Counted from the stretch's first letter, positions 7,082 through 15,445 are shown. The stretch: 48,991 nucleotides of DNA from Archaeoglobales archaeon (GCA_003663025.1 QMZE01000003.1:1-48991); one strand, 5' to 3'. Numbers and translations are program-made. The notes: generated by a model from the letters alone, not told the origin.

Positions 7082-10077
7082 GGATAACTCAGGACATGCT
7101 GTTGAAAGAGGAGCCCAAGATTCCGTGGTCTAAGCCCATCTACTTAGAGCTCCCTCCGCCTGAGAAGAACGGCAAAGTGAGATATGTGCTACAGCACCAC
7201 TGGAGAGGCCGTAGCGTGCACTGGGACTTCAGGTGCGAAGTGAATAACCATTTGATAGGTTGGAGCGTAGCTTTTGATGAACCCGTAATCATAAGACGAA
7301 ATGGGATGATCGAGATTCTTCCAGCAGAGTGCATCATAAATTTTGGCGGAACGGGGCTTGAGATAAAAGAAGTGGATGGATTAGAAATTCTCACCGGAAA
7401 CGGATTCAGGAAGGTGAAACGAGCTGCTAGGCATATCTTTGAACATGATCTTGTGAGAGTCGTGACTAGACGAGGAGCCATAGAAGTTACGCCCTCTCAT
7501 TCATTATTCCAGAACGGAACTCCAATAAGAGCTGGGGATCTCAAGAAAGGCGATTCTATAGATTTAGCTGAACTTCAAGTAGATATCCCGAATCTGGAGG
7601 TTGATAAAGATTGGGCATGGCTTTTGGGATATTTCTGTGCAGATGGTTACGCCGCACGAAGAAAACAGTGGGAAGCATGGATTTCAGATGAGGATTTGAG
7701 CAAGCTTAAATCAGCAAAGCGGAAGCTAATAAAGTTCGGCATTCCCTCAAGGATTGAGAGACAGGATAAGAATTGCTGGCGACTCCGCATATTATGGGCT
7801 CAGCCCTTATTCTTTAATCTATGTTATGTTGTAAATAAGAATACTTCGACTCATCGCCGTTATAAAATCGTACCTAAATTAATACTAAATGCCGATAAGG
7901 ATGCACGAGATGCCTTCTTAGACGGATTCTATACAGGAGATGGACATCCAGATGGGTCTGGTATGAGCTTTTCGATTCATTCTAAGGCTTTAGGAGCTGG
8001 GATTCTATTCTTAGAGGCGAATCGAGGAAGAGATTTCGGAATAAGTTCGGTGAGGAAGTATAATTCGCTTAATATCTATGTTTATGGGAGAAAGCGGAAG
8101 CCATTAAAGCCACCGAATGAGATAATCGATATCTACAAAGTCAATCGAGGCAAGAACTGCTACGTTTATGATTTTGAGACTGAGGACGGGACATTCATAG
8201 CTGGCGTTGGCAAGATACTTGCTCATAATACGATACTCGACAACCCGAAGATAGACCACGCTCCCACGCTTGAAGAGCTTCCATCCCTGATCGACAAGCT
8301 CGACTGGACGTTCAGACCTGTACCCGGAATGAACAACAAGAAGTGCAGGTGTGAAACTAAAGCAAGACAGCCTAAAGTATGGCTGTTTTGGAAGGAGGAG
8401 TGGGATCCGTGCTCTGCGATTCCCTTTGACCAGCTCTGGAAGCTAGACGTAGGTACTTCTTACGAGGTTGAGGTAAAGCCGGATGAGCTGATAGTGAAGA
8501 TGGACACCGGCGAGGTATTCGAAGCCAAGCCGGGTACAGTGGGAGCGACTAGGTACGAACCGGGAAGATTCCTCATTGTTGATAAGGGATACGTAACATT
8601 CGGAGCTCAGAAGCCTTGGTACCACGAGTACTTCCTCGATTCGATAGCAAAGAAGAAGCACAGGCTGACGTTCGAGAAGATAAGGGTGAACATGAGGGCT
8701 GTGGTTCAGGCGGTGATAGACCCTGAGACGAAGAAGCCCAAGCCGGGCAAGTTCGAGCTTATGTGGGAGGGATGGGTGCCTAAAGACCAGGACCCCTATG
8801 CGGTCGAGAGAGGGAGGAAGAAGGGCTGGGTACCTCCTAAGGGCTTCATTCCGATTCCCAAGTGGTGGATCGAAAAGCACAGGAAGGAGTTCGAGGAGTG
8901 GCTTGAGTGGGTGAAGGAGAAGTGGGCTGAGATAAAGGAGCTGATGAAAGCCGAGGGAGAGTACACGCTCCAGCAGATGAGCTGGAAAGGGCAGAAGGTA
9001 ATCCGTGATATTCCGGTGATGCACTGGTTCTTAAATATCAAACAGGGTGATAAAATCAGGACTTGGGAGCTGTGGTATAATCCTCTTTATGTGCATCCGA
9101 CTGCGGCAGGATACGTCGGTCAGGCTCCGAAGAAGTGGTTCGAGTTCGAGGGCAAGCTTAAACCGGGAGAGCTGTTCAACCCGCGGAAGAGGCTTAATGC
9201 AGACGTGAAGATACTCGACAAAGGCAAAGTATTCGTGGACGCCAAAAGGGTGAACGGACGAGAAGTGCTCGTGCTGTCGTTCTCAGGCAAGCTGGGCAAG
9301 TTCTGGAAGCTTGAGCAGGAGGAGCGGGGATCTGACCTCTACTCGTTCAGCAAGTCGAGCATCAAGAAGGCGTTCGGTAGCTTCGTGCTTCAGAAGCACT
9401 CGTGGAAGGGAGGATCGCACTACGATATCAGAATTGACGAAGGAGGAGATTACCTGCTTGAGTGGTCGCTCAACAAAGACCCGCGGAAGTTCAAAATAGA
9501 TGAGTCCGAGAAGGTGATCCTCAAGAAGTGCTACGACAAGAGCTGGCTCACGTTTGAGGGAAAGAGGAAAGTAGGAGGCGTAATAACCGACGTTAAGATT
9601 CTCGACAGCGGTAAGGTCGACTTCATAGAGAAGTCTCAGCTGTTCAGGAGCTTTGTCTTCCACGGTGACTCCCTGAAGGGCTACTACGTCCTGAAGTCGG
9701 ACGGCAAAGAGTGGAAGTTCATCAGGTCAGCTCTCCCGGGCATGAAGAAACAGCTGAGGTACGAGGAGAAGTCTGGATATATCAGAGTGCACCTGCACGA
9801 CATAAGGGACTTCACGAGGTGCGAGGGCGAGGAGAAAGCGAAGCGCTATAAGATACCGAAGCTACCAGAAGGGGTCGAAGCTAATATCTGTTTGTTCCCC
9901 AGACCAGGAACGATACACGGCGCTAAGATCCAATCGCTGAAGTTCGACAAGAGGCTCTGGAGCATAGAAAGGATTAAAAGAGAGTTCGACTTTAAACCAT
10001 TCGTTGAGTGGGAAGGGGTGCAGGTGAGGGATGAGCACAGGCGAGTACGTCCTCGTACCTTTAGACCAAGCTTCTGA
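7078..10077 (+). CDS. Protein with repeated LigD-type 3'-phosphoesterase-like modules, intein-interrupted
   Basis: YVLQHHWRGRSVHWDFRCEVNNHLIGW and SFVLQKHSWKGGSHYDIRIDEGGDYLLEWSLNKDP resemble the LigD PE core FVxQKH..HYDFRLE..LKSWA; further degenerate copies. The ORF track starts at 7036, but ATG 7078 overlaps the upstream stop (ATGA). Confidence 0.75.
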   Translation: MRITQDMLLKEEPKIPWSKPIYLELPPPEKNGKVRYVLQHHWRGRSVHWDFRCEVNNHLIGWSVAFDEPVIIRRNGMIEILPAECIINFGGTGLEIKEVDGLEILTGNGFRKVKRAARHIFEHDLVRVVTRRGAIEVTPSHSLFQNGTPIRAGDLKKGDSIDLAELQVDIPNLEVDKDWAWLLGYFCADGYAARRKQWEAWISDEDLSKLKSAKRKLIKFGIPSRIERQDKNCWRLRILWAQPLFFNLCYVVNKNTSTHRRYKIVPKLILNADKDARDAFLDGFYTGDGHPDGSGMSFSIHSKALGAGILFLEANRGRDFGISSVRKYNSLNIYVYGRKRKPLKPPNEIIDIYKVNRGKNCYVYDFETEDGTFIAGVGKILAHNTILDNPKIDHAPTLEELPSLIDKLDWTFRPVPGMNNKKCRCETKARQPKVWLFWKEEWDPCSAIPFDQLWKLDVGTSYEVEVKPDELIVKMDTGEVFEAKPGTVGATRYEPGRFLIVDKGYVTFGAQKPWYHEYFLDSIAKKKHRLTFEKIRVNMRAVVQAVIDPETKKPKPGKFELMWEGWVPKDQDPYAVERGRKKGWVPPKGFIPIPKWWIEKHRKEFEEWLEWVKEKWAEIKELMKAEGEYTLQQMSWKGQKVIRDIPVMHWFLNIKQGDKIRTWELWYNPLYVHPTAAGYVGQAPKKWFEFEGKLKPGELFNPRKRLNADVKILDKGKVFVDAKRVNGREVLVLSFSGKLGKFWKLEQEERGSDLYSFSKSSIKKAFGSFVLQKHSWKGGSHYDIRIDEGGDYLLEWSLNKDPRKFKIDESEKVILKKCYDKSWLTFEGKRKVGGVITDVKILDSGKVDFIEKSQLFRSFVFHGDSLKGYYVLKSDGKEWKFIRSALPGMKKQLRYEEKSGYIRVHLHDIRDFTRCEGEEKAKRYKIPKLPEGVEANICLFPRPGTIHGAKIQSLKFDKRLWSIERIKREFDFKPFVEWEGVQVRDEHRRVRPRTFRPSF
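7264..8229 (+). mobile_element. Intein (322 aa) with LAGLIDADG-type homing endonuclease core, inside the first PE-like module
   Basis: Begins S1 (SVAFDEPVIIRRNGMIEILP), VTPSHSLF, LLGYFCADGY, FLDGFYTGDG, VYDFETEDGTFIAGVGKILAHN, then Thr+1; exteins rejoin as HLIGW^TILDNP. Confidence 0.9.
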
Positions 10078-11284
10078 TCACGCTTTTGAAGAGGCTGAGT
10101 ACTACTCGGCTCCATGCTTCATCCTCAAGTCGGAGAAGAGGAGGTTCATCATAGCCGGCTACGCATCGGTGAACATAATAGACAAGGACAACGAGAGGAT
10201 ATCTCCAAAGGCGCTGAAAGAAGCATTCGAGAAGATGATGAGGAGGAAGTCAAGGCGCAACCTGATGCTCCACCACCAGAACATACAGATCGGAGAGATA
10301 CTGCCGAAGTACGTTGACAAGAACGGGAAGGTGTGGAAGAGCGGTGTTGACGACAAGGGACTGTTCATAGTCGCTGAGGTCTTTGACGATACGGTCACGG
10401 GGAGGGAAGTCATCGAGAAGATGAAGAAGGGACAGCTGATGAGCTTCAGCATAGGAGGGAGGGTTCTGCCAGGTGGTCGAGAGGTCAGGTGCGACGAGAA
10501 TAAATGCTGGACCGAGATAGTCAAGCTTGAGCTTTATGAAGTTACCTCGTGTGACGAAGGGAAGAACCCGAAGGCGAAGGCGTTTATAGTTGAAAAGGAG
10601 GATAACGCTGAGGACGACTGGGACGATAGCTTGGGTGAAACGTTTATTAATACGCATATATTAAAAAATCGGCGATCCAAAATGGAGGAAGAAGGAGAAA
10701 TTATCGAGAAGGCCGAAGTGGCGACCCTCATCGAGGAAGTCAAGAAGCTGACCGGCAAGCTCAATGAGGTCATAGTGCGCGCCGAGGAAGAGAAGAAGCT
10801 GGAGAAGGAGATCGAAGACTTCGCCGAGATATTAGACGTCGTGGACAAGGAGTCCTACAGGAGCTTTATGAAGAACTGCCTCAAGTCCGGCAAGAGCATG
10901 AAGGAATGCGCCCTCGAGTGGAAGAAGAAGAACAAGGCTCAGCCTCCTGAGGACGAGGCTGTCGAGGAAGAGACCGAGAAGGCCAAGAAGAAGAAGAAAA
11001 AGAAGAAGAAGGACGAGGAAGAGGAAGAGATGTACTACTACAAGTACCCGGAGAAAGAGGACTTTGAGAGCGAGGAGGAGTACAAGAAGGCTGTCGAGGA
11101 GTTCAACAAGCTCAAGGCTCGGATAATCAAGGAGCTGGGCTTGGAGAACGCCGAGGAAGTGATAAAGAAGAGCGTACAGCCGAAGGAGGACAAGCGGTTC
11201 GGGGGAGTCAACCTCGATGAGATCAGGAAGAAAGCCGACGAGGCTATAACTTTCAGGGACTTATTGTATATGGTAGGTGAGTGA
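10031..11284 (+). CDS. Prohead maturation protease (HK97/XkdF-like serine protease) fused to charged scaffold-like domain
   Basis: AGYASVNIIDKDNERISPKAL...LMLHHQNIQIGEIL...GQLMSFSIGGRV; Lys/Glu-rich C-terminal half; directly before the MCP. Confidence 0.8.
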   Translation: MSTGEYVLVPLDQASDHAFEEAEYYSAPCFILKSEKRRFIIAGYASVNIIDKDNERISPKALKEAFEKMMRRKSRRNLMLHHQNIQIGEILPKYVDKNGKVWKSGVDDKGLFIVAEVFDDTVTGREVIEKMKKGQLMSFSIGGRVLPGGREVRCDENKCWTEIVKLELYEVTSCDEGKNPKAKAFIVEKEDNAEDDWDDSLGETFINTHILKNRRSKMEEEGEIIEKAEVATLIEEVKKLTGKLNEVIVRAEEEKKLEKEIEDFAEILDVVDKESYRSFMKNCLKSGKSMKECALEWKKKNKAQPPEDEAVEEETEKAKKKKKKKKKDEEEEEMYYYKYPEKEDFESEEEYKKAVEEFNKLKARIIKELGLENAEEVIKKSVQPKEDKRFGGVNLDEIRKKADEAITFRDLLYMVGE

Positions 11285-11288
11285 GAAG

Positions 11289-12572
11289 ATGCTACCCAGA
11301 CTTCCATACGGAAAAGAGTACTTAGACTGGTGGTACAACAAGGGCGGAATGGTAGCCACGCTCCTAGGACTTGACAGCGTTGGAGGAGCCTCTGCGGTAT
11401 CCGACGCGATAAAGAAGGCGATAGGACCTTGGGATGCACCCAACTCTCCGTACGCCGAGTACTTCGAGCCAAAGTTCTCGGCTACGGTGCAGATGTGGGT
11501 CGAGCGCAGTACAGAGGTCTGGAAGCTCCTGAGGAAGACCACGTTCCTTGCAGAGGGAGACTCGCTGAAGTACGTCGAGTCTGACCTCTCATCGATACAG
11601 GGAGTGACCGGATCTTCGACTCCATTTGCGTCCGGAACCAACGAGTCTGCTCCAACGGTGGCGACACTCGAGGAGATAGAGCCGGCTTACCTTGTGGATG
11701 CATGGGAGACGACACTCCCGTCTAGGACGAGGAGCACATGGCAGTCTGAACCCAAATTAGACCCCAAGTGGATCAAGCAGTACCACGCCGAGCTGTTCCC
11801 GCACCAGATAGACGCGCTCCTGTGCAGGACGATCGACACTCCGAACAACGACGGCTCTTCTGTGTTTTTCATAGAGTCGATAGACAGGATATGCTCTGGA
11901 AACGCCGAAGCTTCGACGACATATGTATCAGACGCGGCTGACCCTGACATACACTGGGGCAAGAGCACTGCCTTAATCGACAGATCTGCCGATACGGACG
12001 ACACGTTCGGGTGCGGTGCGGGAGATGGGCTTTCACTTCCGGATACCGGTGCGGCTCGAACCCTCAAGCTCGACTACATAGACGACGTGGTTGCCGCGAT
12101 CGTTCCGTACAGCAAGAACAAGAGATTCATAGGAATAACAGGACCCAAGACCCTCAACGAGATGCAGAAGCTCATCGATCCAAAGCAGAGGTACCTGAAC
12201 GTCCCTGTCGACGTGCAGGTGACAATAAACGGTGTCTCGACGAGGAAAGGAGCGAAGGCGGGCTTCACTGTAGGAGCCTACGTCGCGTCGGGAATAGAGA
12301 TACCATTCTTCACCTCAAGACACATAGCGAACGAGACTTCAGCGAACAGGTCTGCGACGATAACCGATGCCGACATAGGCAACATTTACATCATAGACTT
12401 GGATACGATTGAGATAAGGACGGCTGTGCCGGTAACCTACTTGGAGACGCCACCGCACGCAATGCTGACCGGAGACATGCTGAAGACAAGGCACATGCTC
12501 ATGTACGGCGCCCAGCTGATATGCACCAACTTCAGGGCAAACGGCGCGGTCAAGTACCTCAAGAGCTCGTAG
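11289..12572 (+). CDS. Major capsid protein (HK97-fold, inferred from position and size)
   Basis: About 427 aa after protease/scaffold and before adaptor-type genes. Confidence 0.75.
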   Translation: MLPRLPYGKEYLDWWYNKGGMVATLLGLDSVGGASAVSDAIKKAIGPWDAPNSPYAEYFEPKFSATVQMWVERSTEVWKLLRKTTFLAEGDSLKYVESDLSSIQGVTGSSTPFASGTNESAPTVATLEEIEPAYLVDAWETTLPSRTRSTWQSEPKLDPKWIKQYHAELFPHQIDALLCRTIDTPNNDGSSVFFIESIDRICSGNAEASTTYVSDAADPDIHWGKSTALIDRSADTDDTFGCGAGDGLSLPDTGAARTLKLDYIDDVVAAIVPYSKNKRFIGITGPKTLNEMQKLIDPKQRYLNVPVDVQVTINGVSTRKGAKAGFTVGAYVASGIEIPFFTSRHIANETSANRSATITDADIGNIYIIDLDTIEIRTAVPVTYLETPPHAMLTGDMLKTRHMLMYGAQLICTNFRANGAVKYLKSS

Positions 12573-12584
12573 AGGTGCTGAGCC

Positions 12585-12854
12585 TTGGCGTTCAGCTACA
12601 CTCTTGACGGCAGGACGATATTCGGGGACAAGTGGGTGTCCTGGGGCAGGTTCAGCAACGGAGGCAGTGATACCGGAGGAGATATAGATACAGGCCTCTC
12701 AGTGGTCGAGGCCATGTTCCTCCAAGAGACGGGCAGTGCAGTGGTCTCAAACGCGTCAGTGTGCAACGAGACCTTCCCGGTGAGCGGTGGAGTCGTCACG
12801 ATAGTGACCGATGCGGGCGTAAGCGGTCTCTGGTTCGCCATAGGCCGAATGTAA
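12585..12854 (+). CDS. Small putative virion protein (decoration/head)
   Basis: 89 aa, TTG start, beta-rich, directly after the MCP. Confidence 0.5.
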   Translation: MAFSYTLDGRTIFGDKWVSWGRFSNGGSDTGGDIDTGLSVVEAMFLQETGSAVVSNASVCNETFPVSGGVVTIVTDAGVSGLWFAIGRM

Positions 12855-12865
12855 GCCCAAGCTTC

Positions 12866-12875
12866 CCTATTTTTT
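12866..12875 (+). terminator. Putative T-rich terminator CCTATTTTTT
   Basis: T-tract just after a stop codon; same 10-mer at 21801, 26131 and 28701. Confidence 0.4.
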
Positions 12876-12877
12876 GT

Positions 12878-12900
12878 TTATTCGTCTGCAAATCGAATAA
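12878..12900 (+). promoter_or_regulatory. Leader hairpin directly before RBS GAGGTGG
   Basis: TTATTCG-tctgcaaat-CGAATAA. Confidence 0.4.
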
Positions 12901-12912
12901 GAGGTGGTGGAT

Positions 12913-13218
12913 TTGAGAGAGCTCGGACCCGTAAAGGTACTGGATGGCGTTGAGAGTACCGGAGCATCTTCGGCGTACAACACGAACGGTAGAGGAAAAA
13001 TCACCATGATAGTTGTGGCTTCCGGTGTGACCAGCGGAGCGACCGTAGCGCTTGAAGGATCTGCAGATGGCTCTAGTTGGTATACTATAGGGTCAATAAA
13101 CGTTACAGCCAACGGTGCTTTTTACATCTCGAAGAACGAAGCTCATCCGATGATAAGGGCGAACATAACTTCGAGGACTGACGGGAAGTATATCGTGTAC
13201 CTGTACGCGGGAAGGTAG
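12913..13218 (+). CDS. Small putative virion structural protein
   Basis: About 100 aa beta-rich; TTG 12913 follows gaggtggtgg; the ORF track starts at 12904. Confidence 0.5.
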   Translation: MRELGPVKVLDGVESTGASSAYNTNGRGKITMIVVASGVTSGATVALEGSADGSSWYTIGSINVTANGAFYISKNEAHPMIRANITSRTDGKYIVYLYAGR

Positions 13219-13227
13219 GCGATAGAA

Positions 13228-13518
13228 GTGGGCTCGAGGAGGCTGACCGCTAAGGAGTGCTTGGCTGTCCTTGAGGAGAGGATAAATAACCTGACGAAGA
13301 GGTTCGACAAGTTCGAGGAGTCTCAGCAGGTGCTGGTCGACCGCGTTATCAAGAACATGAGGAGCATAAACGACCTGTCGCACTCGGTGAAGATGCTCAT
13401 GGACGAGAGAGAGGCGAAGATGGAGATCGACAGGAAGTGGAAGTTCCTCTTCGCTTCCAGCTCGCTTACTTTCCTCTTCTACGTGATCCTCGAGATCGTC
13501 AAAGCTTTTATACTCTAA
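13228..13518 (+). CDS. Coiled-coil protein with C-terminal transmembrane segment (XhlA-like topology)
   Basis: EERINNLTKRFDKFEESQQ then WKFLFASSSLTFLFYVILEIVKAFIL. Confidence 0.5.
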   Translation: MGSRRLTAKECLAVLEERINNLTKRFDKFEESQQVLVDRVIKNMRSINDLSHSVKMLMDEREAKMEIDRKWKFLFASSSLTFLFYVILEIVKAFIL

Positions 13519-13546
13519 TATCTTATTTCTTATGAGGTAGTAACCT

Positions 13547-14296
13547 ATGTCGTATTCACCTAAATACACTTCTGAATCACTTGTGGAAGCAGTCACGCAG
13601 ATAGATATAACGGAGACGACCAATCCCAGCTCCTCTCAAGTGCTGACCTGGATAGAGGAGGTCGAGAAGGAGGTCGAGGAGAGAAGGCTTGGATCTCACA
13701 CCGCGACTGACGTGTACATAGACGTGCCCTCGCTCGAGGAAGTATCCGGCTACTACGACGTGACGTACAGGGCGAGGACAGGACAGCTCTTCGTCCTGAC
13801 CAGTGTGGGAGCTGGGAGACTCGTGCCCCTGACGAACATAAAGGGGCCAATCATTTCAATAACCTCGCTCTACAAGAACGATAAGGATCCGACTCAGGCG
13901 CCTGACTGGGTTGAGCTGAAGGAGGGACCTGGCTCCGGTACGCACTTCCTCCTCTTAGAATCCGTATCTGGCAGTAAGACGTTTGGATACGCGCTCTGGA
14001 TATACGACAAGATGCCACTGCCAGGACCTAAGAGGCTGAAGATGAGCTATACATACGGGTACAACATAAGCGAGAAGATACTGCAGGAGTGGTGCACTCT
14101 TAAGGTCGCTGTCAAGGTGCTACAGGCGAAGATGGGCACGAGCAGTGGTGAAGGTCTGACCGAGTTCGTAGGAGGAGATTTGGGCACGTACATTCCAACT
14201 CAGTACCAGACGAGAATCAACCTCTTCAGGCAGAGGATAGCCGAGATAGAGGCGACGTACTTCCCTCATGAGCTTGCAGTGGCCATATTGTCTTAA
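13547..14296 (+). CDS. Head-tail connector/adaptor-like protein
   Basis: 249 aa at the end of the head module; composition and order fit a gp6-like adaptor. Confidence 0.45.
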   Translation: MSYSPKYTSESLVEAVTQIDITETTNPSSSQVLTWIEEVEKEVEERRLGSHTATDVYIDVPSLEEVSGYYDVTYRARTGQLFVLTSVGAGRLVPLTNIKGPIISITSLYKNDKDPTQAPDWVELKEGPGSGTHFLLLESVSGSKTFGYALWIYDKMPLPGPKRLKMSYTYGYNISEKILQEWCTLKVAVKVLQAKMGTSSGEGLTEFVGGDLGTYIPTQYQTRINLFRQRIAEIEATYFPHELAVAILS

Positions 14297-14500
14297 CCAG
14301 TGTATTAGCTAAAGCTATACTAAAGCTTGACCAGTGCATTGGTCTGATATAGAGAGAAAATTATATGTGAAGTTGTCTCAACAGTAAAGAGACTTATACA
14401 AGACACTGCTAGGAATCGCCGATGAAAGTTGAGAACTGTGTGAGAGGGCATCTGTCACTTGTCCCGAAAAAAATATCTGTCATATATTGAAATTCAAGGT

Positions 14501-14698
14501 TCAATCTTCATCTTCTAGGACTTCTTCGTATCTTCGTATTGTTTTGGCCAAAGCGATTATTGTTCGTTCTAAATCGTGGATTCTTGCTCTTAATCTGTCC
14601 TTTTCTTGATATGCTTCGTTTAATAGTTTTAATAACTGTTTTCTAGTATAATTTTCGTAAATCTCTTCTAAAAATTCTGAATCCTCCGTTTTCAACAC
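14501..14698 (-). CDS. Small coiled-coil protein
   Basis: MLKTEDSEFLEEIYENYTRKQLLKLLNEAYQEKDRLRARIHDLERTIIALAKTIRRYEEVLEDED. Confidence 0.5.
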   Translation of the reverse strand: MLKTEDSEFLEEIYENYTRKQLLKLLNEAYQEKDRLRARIHDLERTIIALAKTIRRYEEVLEDED

Positions 14699-14771
14699 CT
14701 CCTTTCAATTTTTCATACATTCACAAAAAAAAATTGGGAAATTAGTGTTTATCTGTTGAATCACTGTTATT

Positions 14772-14999
14772 TCACTTGTTTTTCTTAACTTCAACGATTT
14801 TTAGGTCGCCATCTGCCAAATCGTTTAGCAGGCCTTTAACTATCTGTGCGAACTCTTTGTTACTTTGTGTACCGACGAATTTCAGCATTTTTTGAACTTC
14901 TGGACTTGAACGTTTGCCGAAGTTAACCCAGAAATTGCCTTTTGTTGATTTTTGTACTTGTTCTTTCACGTAGCGATCTCTCAAATTCATTTTCATCAA
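14772..14999 (-). CDS. Small protein of unknown function, paralogue of 19267..19470
   Basis: FVGTQSNKEFAQIVKGLLNDLADGDLKI aligns with FGTSSPKELGQILVGLAKDLKAGKAQI; own upstream TATA. Confidence 0.55.
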   Translation of the reverse strand: MMKMNLRDRYVKEQVQKSTKGNFWVNFGKRSSPEVQKMLKFVGTQSNKEFAQIVKGLLNDLADGDLKIVEVKKNK

Positions 15000-15033
15000 C
15001 TCTCATTTAGCGTAATAATATTCGTTAAACTCA

Positions 15034-15042
15034 TATATAAAC
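15034..15042 (-). promoter_or_regulatory. TATA box of the 14999 (-) transcription unit
   Basis: gtttatata in reverse complement, about 38 nt upstream of the start. Confidence 0.5.
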
Positions 15043-15074
15043 TTTTCTATACTTGTTCAATATTCAACATGTTC

Positions 15075-15106
15075 AATATTAAATAAATACGTATTTATTT
15101 AATATT
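15075..15106. promoter_or_regulatory. 32-bp perfect palindrome, copy 1 of 3
   Basis: AATATTAAATAAATACGTATTTATTTAATATT. Confidence 0.9.
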
Positions 15107-15108
15107 CA

Positions 15109-15160
15109 CTAATCAGCGTACTAATTAGTCACTAATTAGTGATCTAATTAGTCGCTAATC
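15109..15160. repeat. Five-copy CTAAT(T/C)AG iteron-like array
   Basis: CTAAT at 15109, 15121, 15132, 15144, 15155 (spacing 12/11/12/11 bp). Confidence 0.85.
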
Positions 15161-15170
15161 AACATGTCCA

Positions 15171-15214
15171 ACACTTGTATACACTTGTATATCAAGCACT
15201 GGTCGTTGGTCGTT
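15171..15214. repeat. Short tandem repeats: ACACTTGTAT x2 (15171-15190) and GGTCGTT x2 (15201-15214)
   Basis: Read directly. Confidence 0.8.
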
Positions 15215-15445
15215 GGAGTATAGATATAGGCGCGCGAGGTGAAAGTGGAAGTGTGGGCCATATTATCACCACCTATCTCTTCACCACCTCTTCACTTCTC
15301 AGCGTTATCGGTCTTATCGGCTTCCACCCGCGCTCTTTCTTCTCACATGCACTTATGAATCTTTAACTTCTCTACGCTGATTTTAAAAATTCTTTAACGA
15401 TTTTTGCGAATTTCGTAAAAACGAATACAGAATTGTATCCGAATG

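Noticed and set aside
7270-8229. Ala1-type (class 2/3) intein boundary in the PE gene
   Set aside because: Shifting the start two residues upstream gives Ser1 (SVAFDEPVIIRRNG) with Thr+1, a canonical class 1 arrangement, and restores the GWT motif seen in the 29742 paralogue
8443-9024. 193-aa minus-strand ORF
   Set aside because: Antisense to the PE-repeat protein; Leu/His/Pro-rich composition typical of antisense frames
14297-14500. C/D-box sRNA or tRNA in the intergenic region (cgatgaaa, GACCA/TGGTC hairpin, ACCAGTGYATT repeat)
   Set aside because: Boxes and cloverleaf not complete; only a small hairpin and a short direct repeat are supported
15175-15366. 63-aa ORF in the control region
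   Set aside because: No RBS, low-complexity translation, overlaps repeat-dense non-coding DNA
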